DNA of 64,000 nt, from positions 13,507-77,506 of the forward strand of contig NZ_CALGRE010000002.1 of the NCBI RefSeq assembly GCF_937958975.1. Reading direction: 5' to 3'. Position numbers and translations under genes: made by a program. Each line of letters opens with the position of its first letter. The first letter of the stretch is position 1. Origin of the DNA: an uncultured Eubacterium sp. (GTDB lineage: Bacteria > Bacillota > Clostridia > Lachnospirales > Lachnospiraceae). The notes beneath the pieces were generated by a model. The model was not told the origin of the DNA. It saw nothing but the letters and a program-made list of their open reading frames with translations, and made no database searches. Positions 46,282 to 56,530 of this stretch are shown piece after piece.

Positions 46282-46629
46282 TTATGTATCAAGTTCCAGA
46301 CTAACAAGCAATGCTGAATTTACTGTTTTCAAAATATCATTGTCCAAATGACAGACCTTATCTTTCAATCTTTTTTTGTCAATTGTTCTAAGCTGTTCAA
46401 GTAATATTACTGAATCTTTTACTATATCGCAATTTTCTTTATTTATTTTAACATGTGTCGGCAATTTTGCTTTCGTCATGCGTGAAGTTATTGCTGCAAC
46501 AATAACTGTGGGACTATGCCTGTTCCCCGTATCATTTTGAATAATTAGCACTGGTCTGATTCCTCCCTGTTCAGAGCCAATCACAGGTCTCAAATCAGCA
46601 TAAAATATGTCTCCTCTTCTGATTACCAT
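46282..46629 (-). CDS. mazF: MazF/PemK-type endoribonuclease
   Basis: A 115-residue mRNA interferase close to Bacillus EndoA (NdoA). Landmarks are VIRRGDIFYADLRPVIGSEQ, GGIRPVLIIQND, the catalytic threonine in IVAAITSRMTKAK, and LLEQLRTIDKKRL. It cleaves mRNA at short motifs. In Bacillus the antitoxin gene lies between alr and ndoA; here the 81-bp gap has no such gene. Confidence 0.93.
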   Translation of the reverse strand: MVIRRGDIFYADLRPVIGSEQGGIRPVLIIQNDTGNRHSPTVIVAAITSRMTKAKLPTHVKINKENCDIVKDSVILLEQLRTIDKKRLKDKVCHLDNDILKTVNSALLVSLELDT

Positions 46630-46710
46630 TTTTCACACTCCAAATTAACTCATCTCTTTTCTTATTAGTTATAGTATTCCACTTTTTGGAATGTGTATTC
46701 AAAATATTAT

Positions 46711-47895
46711 TTAAAATTCTATATTATAGTCATCATCATAGTAATCTTTTGTTCCAACAACCTTTCCATCTTTTAAGTAAACTCTTGGAACACGCTTTCC
46801 TAAATCGCAGACAAACTCATAATTAAATGTTCCTGCAAGTACCGATAAATCGTCTATTTTTATTTCCTCATTGCCATCCTTTCCTGCAAGAGTAACTAAG
46901 TCTCCAACTTTAACATTCATACCAGTTACATCCACCATAAACTGGTCCATACACACCCTGCCAACAATATTTGCCCTCTCTCCATTTATAAGAACATATC
47001 CCTTATTACTGAGATTTCTTGGATATCCGTCTCCATATCCAACCGGAATTGTGGCAATCTTCATAGTATCATCCGCAATGAATGTCTGACCATAACTTAT
47101 GCCCCTTCCTTTTTCAATCTCCTTTACATGTACAACATGGCTATAAATGGACATTGCCGGACATAATTTCATATTCCCCCTGTCCATTTCATCTGATGGA
47201 TATAAACCATACATAGATATACCGGCTCTGGAAAGGTTTAAAGATGTCTCCGGCATTTCCATCATTGCAGCACTGTTCGCACACTGATGTATTGGAATCG
47301 AAACTCCGTTATTCTCTAATTCACTGACAAAACTGCTAAATTCTTTAAACTGTTTTTGTGTGAAACTTTTATCTCTATAATCTGCCTTAGCAAAATGTGT
47401 AAAAATAGACTCTATTTTTATTCCCGGCAATTTTGAAATATGTACAATCTCATCTATCGCTTCTTTTCCCGGAATATAACCGATTCTGCTCATGCCTGTA
47501 TCTACTGCAATGTTTATCTTTGCTGTCTTGTTCCTTTTTACTGCATGCTCTGATAACCTGCATGCCATCTCTAAAGAAAAAATTGCCGGAAGCATATCCT
47601 CATCTATCAGCATGTCATAAGTACATTCTGCGGTATACCCCAGAATATATATGGGTTTATCAATTCCATGCCTTCTCAAATTATGTCCCTCATAGACTGT
47701 AGCAACAGCAAAAGCTTCACATACATCATCTAAAGCTTTAGCAATTGGGACAGCTCCATGTCCATAACCATCAGTCTTAATCACAGCTATGATACCCGTT
47801 TCTCTGTTTAATCTCTTCTTCATTGTATCAATGTTTTTATAAATACAATCTAAATCGACTGTCGCATAACATCTAAAGTATTTCTCTATCTCCAT
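46711..47895 (-). CDS. alr: Alanine racemase
   Basis: PLP-dependent racemase of 394 residues making D-alanine for peptidoglycan. The PLP lysine is in AVIKTDGYGHGA, and MSRIGYI, CMDQFMVDVT (catalytic region) and YGDGYPR are present. The ATG at 47895 has GGAAAG upstream; an in-frame ATG at 47910 overlaps the nnr stop in TAATG and may also be used. Confidence 0.95.
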   Translation of the reverse strand: MEIEKYFRCYATVDLDCIYKNIDTMKKRLNRETGIIAVIKTDGYGHGAVPIAKALDDVCEAFAVATVYEGHNLRRHGIDKPIYILGYTAECTYDMLIDEDMLPAIFSLEMACRLSEHAVKRNKTAKINIAVDTGMSRIGYIPGKEAIDEIVHISKLPGIKIESIFTHFAKADYRDKSFTQKQFKEFSSFVSELENNGVSIPIHQCANSAAMMEMPETSLNLSRAGISMYGLYPSDEMDRGNMKLCPAMSIYSHVVHVKEIEKGRGISYGQTFIADDTMKIATIPVGYGDGYPRNLSNKGYVLINGERANIVGRVCMDQFMVDVTGMNVKVGDLVTLAGKDGNEEIKIDDLSVLAGTFNYEFVCDLGKRVPRVYLKDGKVVGTKDYYDDDYNIEF

Positions 47896-47909
47896 AACAT
47901 CACTTTCCA

Positions 47910-49394
47910 TTAATCTATAATAATATTTTTTAATTCTTCAATTATATCACTTGCCATAAGCCCTGACTTTGAGACCTTTTCTGCCGCCCTGTCTCCTGCC
48001 AAACCATGTACATACGGTGCAATGAAAGATACTTTATTAAAGTCTGTTCCAACCCCTATCAATCCCGCAATCATTCCTGTAAGAACATCACCGCTTCCGG
48101 CTGTTGCCATCCCACTATTTCCTGTAAGGTTAATGTAAACCTGTCCTTCAGTGGCAATAACTGTTCTGGCATCTTTTAATATAATATTTACACCATATTT
48201 ATAATTTGCATCTTTTGCATATTGTATCAAATGCTTAGCAATATCCTTCACCGGTTTATGAATAAACCGTCCCATCTCTCCAAGATGTGGTGTTAATATC
48301 AATTTCTTGTGAAGCTTCTTTTTGATTCTTTCATCATCGGCTACATTATTGATTCCATCTGCATCAATAACGGCCTGTATTCCAGACTCGATTACCTTTT
48401 CCACAATCATTTTCTGCACGGTTCCAATTCCAAGTCCCGGTCCAACAGCCACTACATCACACCATTTTAAACAGGATTCCAATATTTTAAAATCAAATTT
48501 TTCTGTATTATAAGTATTTATCATGGCCTCAGGCAATAATCTTCCAATAATTTCCCTATTATTTTCATGGGTAAATACTCTTACCAAACCCGCACCTGCC
48601 CGAAAAGCAGCTTTTGCACACAACACAGCTGCTCCGGAAATATCTTTGCTGCCCGCTATAATCAGTATTTTCCCATATGTCCCCTTATTAGAATAATTTG
48701 CTCTTTTGGGAATCCACGACAAATCCTCTCCCGTCGCATACTTTACCCGATTTATCTGCAAGTCATATGCTCTTTCAGGAAAGCCTATGTCACTAACTGT
48801 AACCTCACCACAATATTCTGCTCCCGGATATAATACCGTTCCCACCTTATGACTTCCAAATGTCACTGTATAGTTTGCTTTCACAGCTTTTCCCATCACT
48901 TCGGCAGTATCTGCATTAATTCCTGATGGTATATCTACGGCATAAATAATGTTTTTCATTTTATTTACCTCATCAATCAGTTCGGCAAATTTTCCGCTCA
49001 CTTCTCTGGATAATCCTACTCCAAAAATCGCATCGACCACAATATCCGCATCAATCAGGCTGTCTGTCACCTCAATACCAAGATTTTTTACGATATCCAT
49101 CTGTAATTTAAACTCATCTGTTGCTTTTTCTATGTCTCCCAGAACAAAAATGCAGATGCTATGCCCTAAAAGATATAGCATCCTTCCTATGGCAAGACCA
49201 TCTGCACCATTATTTCCAATACCTGCAATGACCTGTATTGTTTTTACTTTCTTATATTTATACTCATTTTTCTCAATTAAATTTGCAACACTTAAAGCCG
49301 CTCTTTCCATCAAAACAACCGAAGGGATTCCAATTTCATTGATTGTATACGAATCCACTTTTTTCATATCTGTTCCCGTAACAATATTTTTCAT
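47910..49394 (-). CDS. nnr: Bifunctional NAD(P)HX epimerase/dehydratase
   Basis: A 494-residue fusion that repairs hydrated NAD(P)H. The N-terminal epimerase (YjeF_N, about 1-210) has GIGNNGADGLAIGR and DAIFGVGLSREV, and the C-terminal dehydratase (YjeF_C, about 220-494) has NKGTYGKILIIAGS, VGPGLGIG, LTPHLGEM and GNSGMATAGSGDVLTG. It is upstream of alr, a common Firmicutes arrangement. Confidence 0.96.
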   Translation of the reverse strand: MKNIVTGTDMKKVDSYTINEIGIPSVVLMERAALSVANLIEKNEYKYKKVKTIQVIAGIGNNGADGLAIGRMLYLLGHSICIFVLGDIEKATDEFKLQMDIVKNLGIEVTDSLIDADIVVDAIFGVGLSREVSGKFAELIDEVNKMKNIIYAVDIPSGINADTAEVMGKAVKANYTVTFGSHKVGTVLYPGAEYCGEVTVSDIGFPERAYDLQINRVKYATGEDLSWIPKRANYSNKGTYGKILIIAGSKDISGAAVLCAKAAFRAGAGLVRVFTHENNREIIGRLLPEAMINTYNTEKFDFKILESCLKWCDVVAVGPGLGIGTVQKMIVEKVIESGIQAVIDADGINNVADDERIKKKLHKKLILTPHLGEMGRFIHKPVKDIAKHLIQYAKDANYKYGVNIILKDARTVIATEGQVYINLTGNSGMATAGSGDVLTGMIAGLIGVGTDFNKVSFIAPYVHGLAGDRAAEKVSKSGLMASDIIEELKNIIID

Positions 49395-49423
49395 AAGTCA
49401 CTCCTGTACTTTTGCAAAACACA

Positions 49424-50053
49424 TTAAATGCTGTTTTTTTCCGATAATCTATATGTCAGTTTCATAAGACTCTCTGATAAATGCACATTTTCTACAATAA
49501 TATCACTCGAAACTCCAAGGTCTGTATGCGCAAAATTCCAAAATGCTTTTACGCCGCACGCTGCCAGGTTTTCCGCCACTTTTTTTGCCGGCTCCTTTGG
49601 TAATGTCAGAGCCACGATTTCTACATTGTTTTCCTTTACAAAGTCATATAACTTTTCTATATCTAAGATTTCTCCACCCGCTGTCTGTTTTCCTATCAGC
49701 TCAGGATTTTTATCAAATAATGCTATAATCTCAAATCCTCTGTTTTTGAAATTTCCATAATTTGCAATTGCCTGCCCCAAATTGCCTGCGCCCACAATAA
49801 CCATTCTATGGGTTACACCAAGACCTAATAACTTTCCAATTTCTTCATAGAGATATTGAACATTATAACCATATCCCTGCTGTCCAAAACCTCCAAAGTT
49901 ATTCAAATCCTGACGTATCTGAGATGCAGTCACATTCATTCGCCGGCTCAGTTCTTTTGATGAAATTCGTTCAATCTTTTCCTGTCTCAATTCATCTAAA
50001 TATCTATAATATCTTGGCAGTCTTGAAATAACAGCCTTTGAAATTTTGTTCAT
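49424..50053 (-). CDS. rex: Redox-sensing repressor Rex
   Basis: A 210-residue repressor that senses NADH/NAD+. N-terminal winged helix: SRLPRYYRYLDELRQ and MNVTASQIRQDLNNFG; Rossmann domain: VGAGNLGQAIANY; and a C-terminal helix for domain swapping. GAGGAG precedes the ATG at 50053; a longer frame to 50113 would cover the promoter. It probably controls fermentation genes elsewhere. Confidence 0.95.
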   Translation of the reverse strand: MNKISKAVISRLPRYYRYLDELRQEKIERISSKELSRRMNVTASQIRQDLNNFGGFGQQGYGYNVQYLYEEIGKLLGLGVTHRMVIVGAGNLGQAIANYGNFKNRGFEIIALFDKNPELIGKQTAGGEILDIEKLYDFVKENNVEIVALTLPKEPAKKVAENLAACGVKAFWNFAHTDLGVSSDIIVENVHLSESLMKLTYRLSEKNSI

Positions 50054-50084
50054 TGTTAACTCCTCGAATCCTTTATTATAGTTA

Positions 50085-50113
50085 ATTATAAGTATATCAA
50101 CAAACATTGTCAA
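50085..50113 (-). promoter_or_regulatory. Consensus promoter of rex
   Basis: Minus strand: exact consensus -35 TTGACA (50113-50108), 17-bp spacer, exact -10 TATAAT (50090-50085). No TTGTTAA-type Rex operator is evident across it. Confidence 0.82.
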
Positions 50114-50200
50114 ATATTTATCATTCTATTTTGTTTCATATTTTTCTAATTTATGATAGACTATTTTGCAGGAAAAAATAATGATTTCAGGAGAAAACAA

Positions 50201-52114
50201 ATGATATTATCATGTAATCACATATACAAATCATACGGTGTAGAAGAAATCCTCCACGACTGTTCTTTTTTTGTCAATGACAATGAAAAGGCTGCCATCG
50301 TTGGAAATAATGGCGCCGGAAAATCTACCATAATGAAAATAATTATGGGAGAACTCAAAGCAGACGACGGTACTGTCACTGTCGGAAAAGATAAAACTAT
50401 CGGCTATCTGGCACAGTATCAGGATTTGAGTTCACACAATACGATATACGACGAAGTCAAATCCGTAAAACAGAATCTTATCACTATGGAACAGCGGCTC
50501 ATGGAATATGAAAAAGAAATGGCAAATGTTTCAGGAGATGAATTACACAAATTGATGGAAACCTATACCAATCTTGAACACCGTTTCCAAATGCTAGACG
50601 GATACTCTTACAAAAGTGAAATTGAAGGAGTTATCAAAGGTCTTGGATTTACGGCAGAGGATTTTAATAAGCAGGTCGGAACTTTATCCGGTGGGCAGAA
50701 AACCCGCGTAGCATTGTGTAAACTTTTATTGGAAAAACCCGATATTATTATGCTGGATGAACCTACCAACCACTTAGACTTAAATTCTATCAAATGGCTG
50801 GAGACATATCTTTTAAATTATAATGGAGCCGTTTTAATCATAGCTCATGACAGATATTTTTTGGATAAGATCGTGACGAAAGTTATTGAAATCGAAAATC
50901 ACAAATGTTATGTATACGATGGAAATTATTCACAATTTGCCATTAAGAAAAAGAAAATGCGTGAAGCACAGATGAATCTTTATTTAAAGCAACAAAGTGA
51001 AATCAAGCATCAGGAAGAGGTAATTGCAAGGCTTCGTTCTTATAAACAGGAAAAATTTTATAAACGTGCCGAGAGCAGAGAGAAAGCATTAGGCAAAATG
51101 GAAATCCTCGATAAGCCTTCTGATTTTACTGAGAGTATGACCATTATTCTAGAACCGGATATTATCAGCGGAAATGATGTACTATCCGTTGAAAATTTAG
51201 GAAAGTCTTACAACACCCTGCTTTTTCAGGGGCTCAATTTTGAGATTAAGCGCGGGGAACATGTTGCACTTATCGGAGATAATGGAACCGGAAAAACCAC
51301 TATTTTAAAAATTATTAATAACCTGATAGATGCAGACTTCGGAACTGTTAAGCTGGGAACAAATGTCCATATTGGATATTACGACCAGGAACATCATAAT
51401 CTTTCCGATGATAATACTCTATTTGAAGAAATTGCAGATGCATATCCTGATATGACAAACACAAAAATCAGAAATACACTTGCAGCCTTTATGTTCACAG
51501 GTGACGATGTATTTAAGAGAGTAGCCGACTTAAGCGGTGGCGAAAAGGGACGTTTATCTCTTGCAAAACTGATGTTATCAGAAGCCAATCTAATTATATT
51601 AGATGAGCCTACCAATCACTTGGATATGGTTTCAAAAGAAATCTTAGAAAATGCTATCAACAATTACACCGGAACTGTTTTTTATGTTTCACACGACAGA
51701 TATTTTATTAACCAGACTGCAAGTCGCATCTTAGAACTTACAAACACAAAATTAATTAATTACCTGGGAAATTATGATTATTATGAGGAAAAACGCGAAC
51801 AGTTAACTGCTACTTATGCCCCTGAAATAGCCAAAAAGCAGGAAAATAAAACTGTTTCAAGTAATAAACAGGATTATTTAGAAAGGAAGGCGGAAGCCGC
51901 AAGGATAAGAAAATTGAAAAACGATATTTCAAAAGTGGAAGAAAAAATCAAGAAATATGAAGACCGTTTAAATGAATTAGATGAGATGCTTGAAAATCCG
52001 GAAATATCTACAAACTCTGCAAAATTAAACGAGATAAGCAAAGAACAAAATGAAATTAGTGAAAAATTAGACCAATTAATGATTGAATGGGAAGAATTAT
52101 CCGACCAATTATAA
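50201..52114 (+). CDS. ABC-F family translation/ribosome protection ATPase
   Basis: Soluble ABC-F protein of 637 residues with two ATPase domains and no membrane segment. Domain 1: GNNGAGKST, LSGGQKTRVALCKL, IIMLDEPTNHLD; domain 2: GDNGTGKTT, LSGGEKGRLSLAKL, LIILDEPTNHLD. An alpha-helical P-site tRNA-interaction linker lies between them, and a coiled coil (about 555-637) ends the protein. It resembles Bacillus YdiF/YfmR more than known resistance proteins, so a housekeeping role is likely. AGGAG precedes the ATG at 50201. Confidence 0.93.
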   Translation: MILSCNHIYKSYGVEEILHDCSFFVNDNEKAAIVGNNGAGKSTIMKIIMGELKADDGTVTVGKDKTIGYLAQYQDLSSHNTIYDEVKSVKQNLITMEQRLMEYEKEMANVSGDELHKLMETYTNLEHRFQMLDGYSYKSEIEGVIKGLGFTAEDFNKQVGTLSGGQKTRVALCKLLLEKPDIIMLDEPTNHLDLNSIKWLETYLLNYNGAVLIIAHDRYFLDKIVTKVIEIENHKCYVYDGNYSQFAIKKKKMREAQMNLYLKQQSEIKHQEEVIARLRSYKQEKFYKRAESREKALGKMEILDKPSDFTESMTIILEPDIISGNDVLSVENLGKSYNTLLFQGLNFEIKRGEHVALIGDNGTGKTTILKIINNLIDADFGTVKLGTNVHIGYYDQEHHNLSDDNTLFEEIADAYPDMTNTKIRNTLAAFMFTGDDVFKRVADLSGGEKGRLSLAKLMLSEANLIILDEPTNHLDMVSKEILENAINNYTGTVFYVSHDRYFINQTASRILELTNTKLINYLGNYDYYEEKREQLTATYAPEIAKKQENKTVSSNKQDYLERKAEAARIRKLKNDISKVEEKIKKYEDRLNELDEMLENPEISTNSAKLNEISKEQNEISEKLDQLMIEWEELSDQL

Positions 52115-52205
52115 TTCAATTACAATTTGGGGTTATTTATTGTATTTTCCCCTAATTTATTTTATACTATATACATCTATTTTTTACGGTTAAGGAGACA
52201 TCATT

Positions 52206-53138
52206 ATGGAAAATAAAAAAGTTGTGGTTGCTCTTGGAAGAAATGCTTTCAGTGAGTCATTTCCAAAGCAGCAGGAACGTGTAAAACAGGCAGCAAAAGC
52301 CATTGCAGACTTAGTGGAAGAAAAATATGAAGTTATCATTACTCACAGCAACGGACCACAGGTTGGCATGATTCAGACAGCTATGACAGAATATTCAAGA
52401 CTGGACGAAGAAAGAACCGTTGCTCCTATGTCGATATGTGGCGCCATGAGCCAGGGATATATCGGTTTTGATTTACAAAACGCTATTAGAACAGAACTTT
52501 TATCCCGAGGTATTTATAAACCGGTCAGCACCATTATTACACAAGTAAGAGTTGACCCTTTTGACAGGGCGTTTAATGCTCCTTCTAAGGTTATTGGACG
52601 TCTTATGACAAAGGAAGAAGCTGACAATGAAAAGAGAAAAGGAAACTACGTTGAATATGAAGAAGGTGAAGACGGATATCGAAGAATTATAGCCAGTCCA
52701 AAGCCTGTAGATATATATGAGATTGATGCCATTAAAACCTTAGTAGACGCACACCAGTTGGTAATTGCTGCGGGCGGCGGTGGAATCCCCGTTCTTGAGC
52801 AGCGCACGGGACTAAAAGGCGCCAGTGGTATAATTGAGAAAGATTATACGGCCGCAAAACTTGCAGATATGCTTGATGCCTCTACTCTTATGATTCTTAC
52901 TTCAAGTGACTATATGTCGATTGAAAAAGACGGTGAAATAACTGAACTGAAAGAACTTTCAACCTCCGAAGCAGAAGCACTGATTGCCGATGGTTACTTT
53001 GATAATGCTACTTCTCTTCCAAAAATTGACGCCTCTCTTTCTTTTGTGCTTGCAGGAAAAGAAAGAACAGCTATTATCACAAACTTAGATAAAGCCAAGG
53101 ATGGCATTCGTGGAAAAATTGGAACCATTATCAAATAA
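52206..53138 (+). CDS. arcC: Carbamate kinase
   Basis: A 310-residue amino-acid-kinase-fold enzyme making ATP and carbamate from carbamoyl phosphate. It shows HSNGPQVGMI, the AMSQGYIGFDLQNAI region, VIAAGGGGIPV and KDYTAAKLA. The usual GGNAL is replaced by GRNAF, a known variant. No arcA, arcB or transcarbamylase gene is near it. Its own AAGGAGA and terminator suggest a single-gene transcript. Confidence 0.94.
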   Translation: MENKKVVVALGRNAFSESFPKQQERVKQAAKAIADLVEEKYEVIITHSNGPQVGMIQTAMTEYSRLDEERTVAPMSICGAMSQGYIGFDLQNAIRTELLSRGIYKPVSTIITQVRVDPFDRAFNAPSKVIGRLMTKEEADNEKRKGNYVEYEEGEDGYRRIIASPKPVDIYEIDAIKTLVDAHQLVIAAGGGGIPVLEQRTGLKGASGIIEKDYTAAKLADMLDASTLMILTSSDYMSIEKDGEITELKELSTSEAEALIADGYFDNATSLPKIDASLSFVLAGKERTAIITNLDKAKDGIRGKIGTIIK

Positions 53139-53179
53139 ATTACAAATTAGAATATTATACACATAGCTTTACATATTCT

Positions 53180-53215
53180 CCCCTCGTTCTCATGTTTGAG
53201 AGACGAGGGGATTTT
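53180..53215. terminator. Terminator after carbamate kinase
   Basis: Stem CCCCTCGT/ACGAGGGG extended by inner CTC/GAG pairs, followed by ATTTTG on the plus strand; it lies between convergent arcC and ppk1. Confidence 0.82.
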
Positions 53216-53232
53216 GTATCAGCGACAAACAC

Positions 53233-55317
53233 TTACATTATTTGTCCATCTACTATATCCTCGCTTTTTTCTACTCTTTTATAGTCTCCACTACATTCCA
53301 TGACTCTTGCGTTCACATTATCATACATCAGTCTCTGAAACATATTACGAATTCTGTCTTTTATTTCATAGTCATAAATTGGAACGGCCACCTCCACACG
53401 CCTTAAGGTATTTCTTGTCATAAAATCAGCGGATGAAATATATATTTTATCATTTTCCTTATTGCCAAAAATATATATGCGCGAATGTTCCAAATATCGT
53501 CCCACGATGCTTCTCACAGAAATATTGTCTGTATATCCTTTTACTCCCGCCACAAGACAACAGATACCACGAATAACCATATCAATTTTCACTCCTGCCA
53601 TAGAAGCCTCAACCAACTTGTCAATAATTATTTTATCTGTGAGAGAATTCATCTTTAATCCTATGTATCCTCTATCACCATTCCTTACCTTTTGTATCTC
53701 CTCATCTATCATCTGAATCACCTTGCTTTGCAAATTTTTAGGAGCAACCAATAAATGATTTGTATCTTCAATAAATTGTTCCATACATATCTTATTAAAT
53801 GTCTCTGCTACTTCTTTTGCAATATCCTGATTTGCAGTCATCAGTGAAAGGTCTGTATACAATTTTGCGGTTTTTTCATTGTAATTTCCAGTACCGGCTT
53901 GTGTTATATATTTAATTTCTCCATTGTCGCTATATGAAATTAAACATATTTTTGAATGTACTTTTGTGAAATCAATTCCATAAATAATACGACAACCTGC
54001 TGCCTCCATGCGTCTGGACCATTCAATATTATTCTGTTCATCAAATCTCGCACGGAGTTCTACCATAACTACAACTTCCTTACCGTTTTCAGCAGCCTCA
54101 ATCAAAGTCTCTACAATCCGCGAATTTTTCGCAACACGGTAAAGTGTCATTTTAATAGATACTACTCTCTTATCATATACAGCTTCCTTCAACAATTTCA
54201 AAAACGGATACATACTTTCATACGGATAACTGAGTAATATATCCTTTTGTTCAATAAGTTTTATCATAGATACAGACTCATTTATTCCCTCTGGAATCCT
54301 AGGAATATATCTTTTATAGAATAATTTTTTTTTATCCCGAAGCACATCTCCCAATTTAAATACAAATGATAATTCGAGCGGAGACTCGGAATAAAATACC
54401 TGTTCCTTCGCCAATTCCAATTCTCTACACAAATACCTGATGACTTTTTCATCTAGCACACGGGAATATTCCATTTTCACAGGGCAGAGTTTTCCACGAA
54501 CTTTTATCATTTCCTCCATACTTTCCCTGTAACCTGTATTTTCATCACAGAAATCCTCATCAATATCAATATCAGCGTTTCTTATAATTCTAATAAGTGA
54601 TTTACTCTTTACATGATACTTTTCAAAAATATGCGGCATAAAATGTAAAATCAGTTCCTCCACCAACATATATTTATGATTATCTGAGGGAACTGCTATC
54701 AATCTCTCAAATACACCATTACTGCATGGAACAATACATAATTTTTCACTATTTTTCGTTTCTAACAATGCTACTGCATATATTTCCTTATTTTTTAAAA
54801 AAGGAAATGGATGTTTTTTACCAATAACCTGTGGCGATAATAATGGTTGAATCGATTGTTTAAAATATTTTTCTAAATAGAGACTGTCCTCTTTCCTTAT
54901 ATCATTAAAATTAATTAATTCAACTCCATATTCGTTGATTTCACTCATTAACTTATGATATATTTTGTCCTTTTGCACCAATATTTTTTTTACCCTGGCC
55001 AGTATGCAATACAATTGTTCTCTTGCCGTCAGATTGGTCTTATTATCTCTTTTATTTTTACTAATTAACATCTGGTCATAGAGAGAACCAACTCTCACCA
55101 TAAAAAACTCATCCAAATTACTTTCAAATATATTTGCAAATGTTAATCTCTCACAAAGCGGTACTGTATCGTCACTTGCCTCTTCTAAAACTCTTTCATT
55201 AAATTTGAGCCAGGACAACTCCCTATTATCGTAAAATGGACTCGAACTCCTTATTTTACCTTTTGCCCCTGCATTGTCTCTTTTATCGTATTTCTTTTTC
55301 AAGCTTTTCTTTCTCAT
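53233..55317 (-). CDS. ppk1: Polyphosphate kinase 1
   Basis: A 694-residue PPK1 that builds and breaks down inorganic polyphosphate. The N-terminal domain has NRELSWLKFNERVLEEA. The two catalytic histidines are His454 in KVHSKICLI (the phosphorylated one) and His611 in LEHSRIYIF. The N-terminal 20 residues are very basic. It is 32 bp downstream of pfkA, so the two are co-transcribed. Confidence 0.96.
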   Translation of the reverse strand: MRKKSLKKKYDKRDNAGAKGKIRSSSPFYDNRELSWLKFNERVLEEASDDTVPLCERLTFANIFESNLDEFFMVRVGSLYDQMLISKNKRDNKTNLTAREQLYCILARVKKILVQKDKIYHKLMSEINEYGVELINFNDIRKEDSLYLEKYFKQSIQPLLSPQVIGKKHPFPFLKNKEIYAVALLETKNSEKLCIVPCSNGVFERLIAVPSDNHKYMLVEELILHFMPHIFEKYHVKSKSLIRIIRNADIDIDEDFCDENTGYRESMEEMIKVRGKLCPVKMEYSRVLDEKVIRYLCRELELAKEQVFYSESPLELSFVFKLGDVLRDKKKLFYKRYIPRIPEGINESVSMIKLIEQKDILLSYPYESMYPFLKLLKEAVYDKRVVSIKMTLYRVAKNSRIVETLIEAAENGKEVVVMVELRARFDEQNNIEWSRRMEAAGCRIIYGIDFTKVHSKICLISYSDNGEIKYITQAGTGNYNEKTAKLYTDLSLMTANQDIAKEVAETFNKICMEQFIEDTNHLLVAPKNLQSKVIQMIDEEIQKVRNGDRGYIGLKMNSLTDKIIIDKLVEASMAGVKIDMVIRGICCLVAGVKGYTDNISVRSIVGRYLEHSRIYIFGNKENDKIYISSADFMTRNTLRRVEVAVPIYDYEIKDRIRNMFQRLMYDNVNARVMECSGDYKRVEKSEDIVDGQIM

Positions 55318-55349
55318 TTCCGATTTTAACCCAAACTTTCATTTATATG

Positions 55350-56423
55350 TTATTCGTCACCAAAACAAATTCCTAAAGCCTTTGCCTGTACAATAATCTC
55401 ATCTTCGTTTCCTACTACTTTTTTCTTTCCTGCAACCTCTTTCAATGGAACATCTTTTATCTTTCCATTCCTTAAGACCGCCACTTTTCCATAATCCTTG
55501 TTTACAATCAGTTCCGCAGCTTTTACCCCCAATGTTGAACTTAAGATTCTATCGTATGCACTCGGATTTCCTCCTCTTTGTATATGTCCAATCACTGCAC
55601 TTCTCACCTCACCATGTACCTTACCTCTTAACTGGTTCTCTAATCGCATTGACGAGGTGGCTGTACTCTGCTCCCTGATTGCTTTTAATTCCTTTTTTGA
55701 CAATTTACTTTCTTCCTTCGTCTTAACGCCTTCGGCTACTGCAATAATAATCTCTTTTTTTCCATTTTCAATTTTCTTATTCACAAATTTTACTATTTTT
55801 TCTACATCATAAGGAATCTCAGGAATTATAATCACGTCACATCCACTCGCAATCCCCGCATTTAGTGTGAGCCATCCTGCTTTATTTCCCATAATTTCCA
55901 CAACAAAAATGCGTTTATGAGACCTTGCCGTTGTTCTGATATCATCAATATATTTCGCCGCAATATCGATAGCGCTTGCATAGCCAAAGGTCATATCAGT
56001 ACCATGTATATCGTTATCAATCGTTTTAGGAAGTGTTATTACATTAAGTCCATTCTCCGATAATAAATTAGCTGTCTTATGAGAACCATTTCCTCCCAAA
56101 ACAACCAGACAGTCTAACTGCATCTTTTTATAATTGTCTATCATAGATTTCACTTTATCTCTTCCCTTATCGTCCGGCTCCTGTATCCATTTAAAAGGCT
56201 GTCTGGAAGAACCAAGTATCGTTCCCCCCATATTCAAAATATCTTGAAATTCTTCTGCCTTCATTTTTTTATATTTTCCCTCAATCAGACCTGTATATCC
56301 CTCTAAAATTCCAAATATTTCTACCTGTTCTTTAGACATATTGCAAAGTCCTTTTACAAGACCATACATCGCACTATTCAATGCCTGACAATCTCCGCCA
56401 CTCGTTAAAATTCCAACTTTCAC
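55350..56423 (-). CDS. pfkA: 6-phosphofructokinase
   Basis: A 357-residue phosphofructokinase. It has ILTSGGDCQALN, GGNGSHKTA, the catalytic PKTIDND, MGNKAGWL and GHIQRGGNPSAYDR. The Gly after GGN (GGNGS, versus GGDDT in PPi-dependent enzymes) favours ATP as donor. I choose the GTG at 56423, eight bases after GGAGG; an ATG 15 bases upstream overlaps that ribosome binding site. It is the first gene of a two-gene unit with ppk1. Confidence 0.93.
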   Translation of the reverse strand: MKVGILTSGGDCQALNSAMYGLVKGLCNMSKEQVEIFGILEGYTGLIEGKYKKMKAEEFQDILNMGGTILGSSRQPFKWIQEPDDKGRDKVKSMIDNYKKMQLDCLVVLGGNGSHKTANLLSENGLNVITLPKTIDNDIHGTDMTFGYASAIDIAAKYIDDIRTTARSHKRIFVVEIMGNKAGWLTLNAGIASGCDVIIIPEIPYDVEKIVKFVNKKIENGKKEIIIAVAEGVKTKEESKLSKKELKAIREQSTATSSMRLENQLRGKVHGEVRSAVIGHIQRGGNPSAYDRILSSTLGVKAAELIVNKDYGKVAVLRNGKIKDVPLKEVAGKKKVVGNEDEIIVQAKALGICFGDE

Positions 56424-56530
56424 TCTCAATTCCTCCATGTATATGCAATATAGATTTTTTCCAATTATATTTATATTATTTCCCACGAAACCATCATTTC
56501 ATTACATTTTTATTAAAATATGTAATATAA

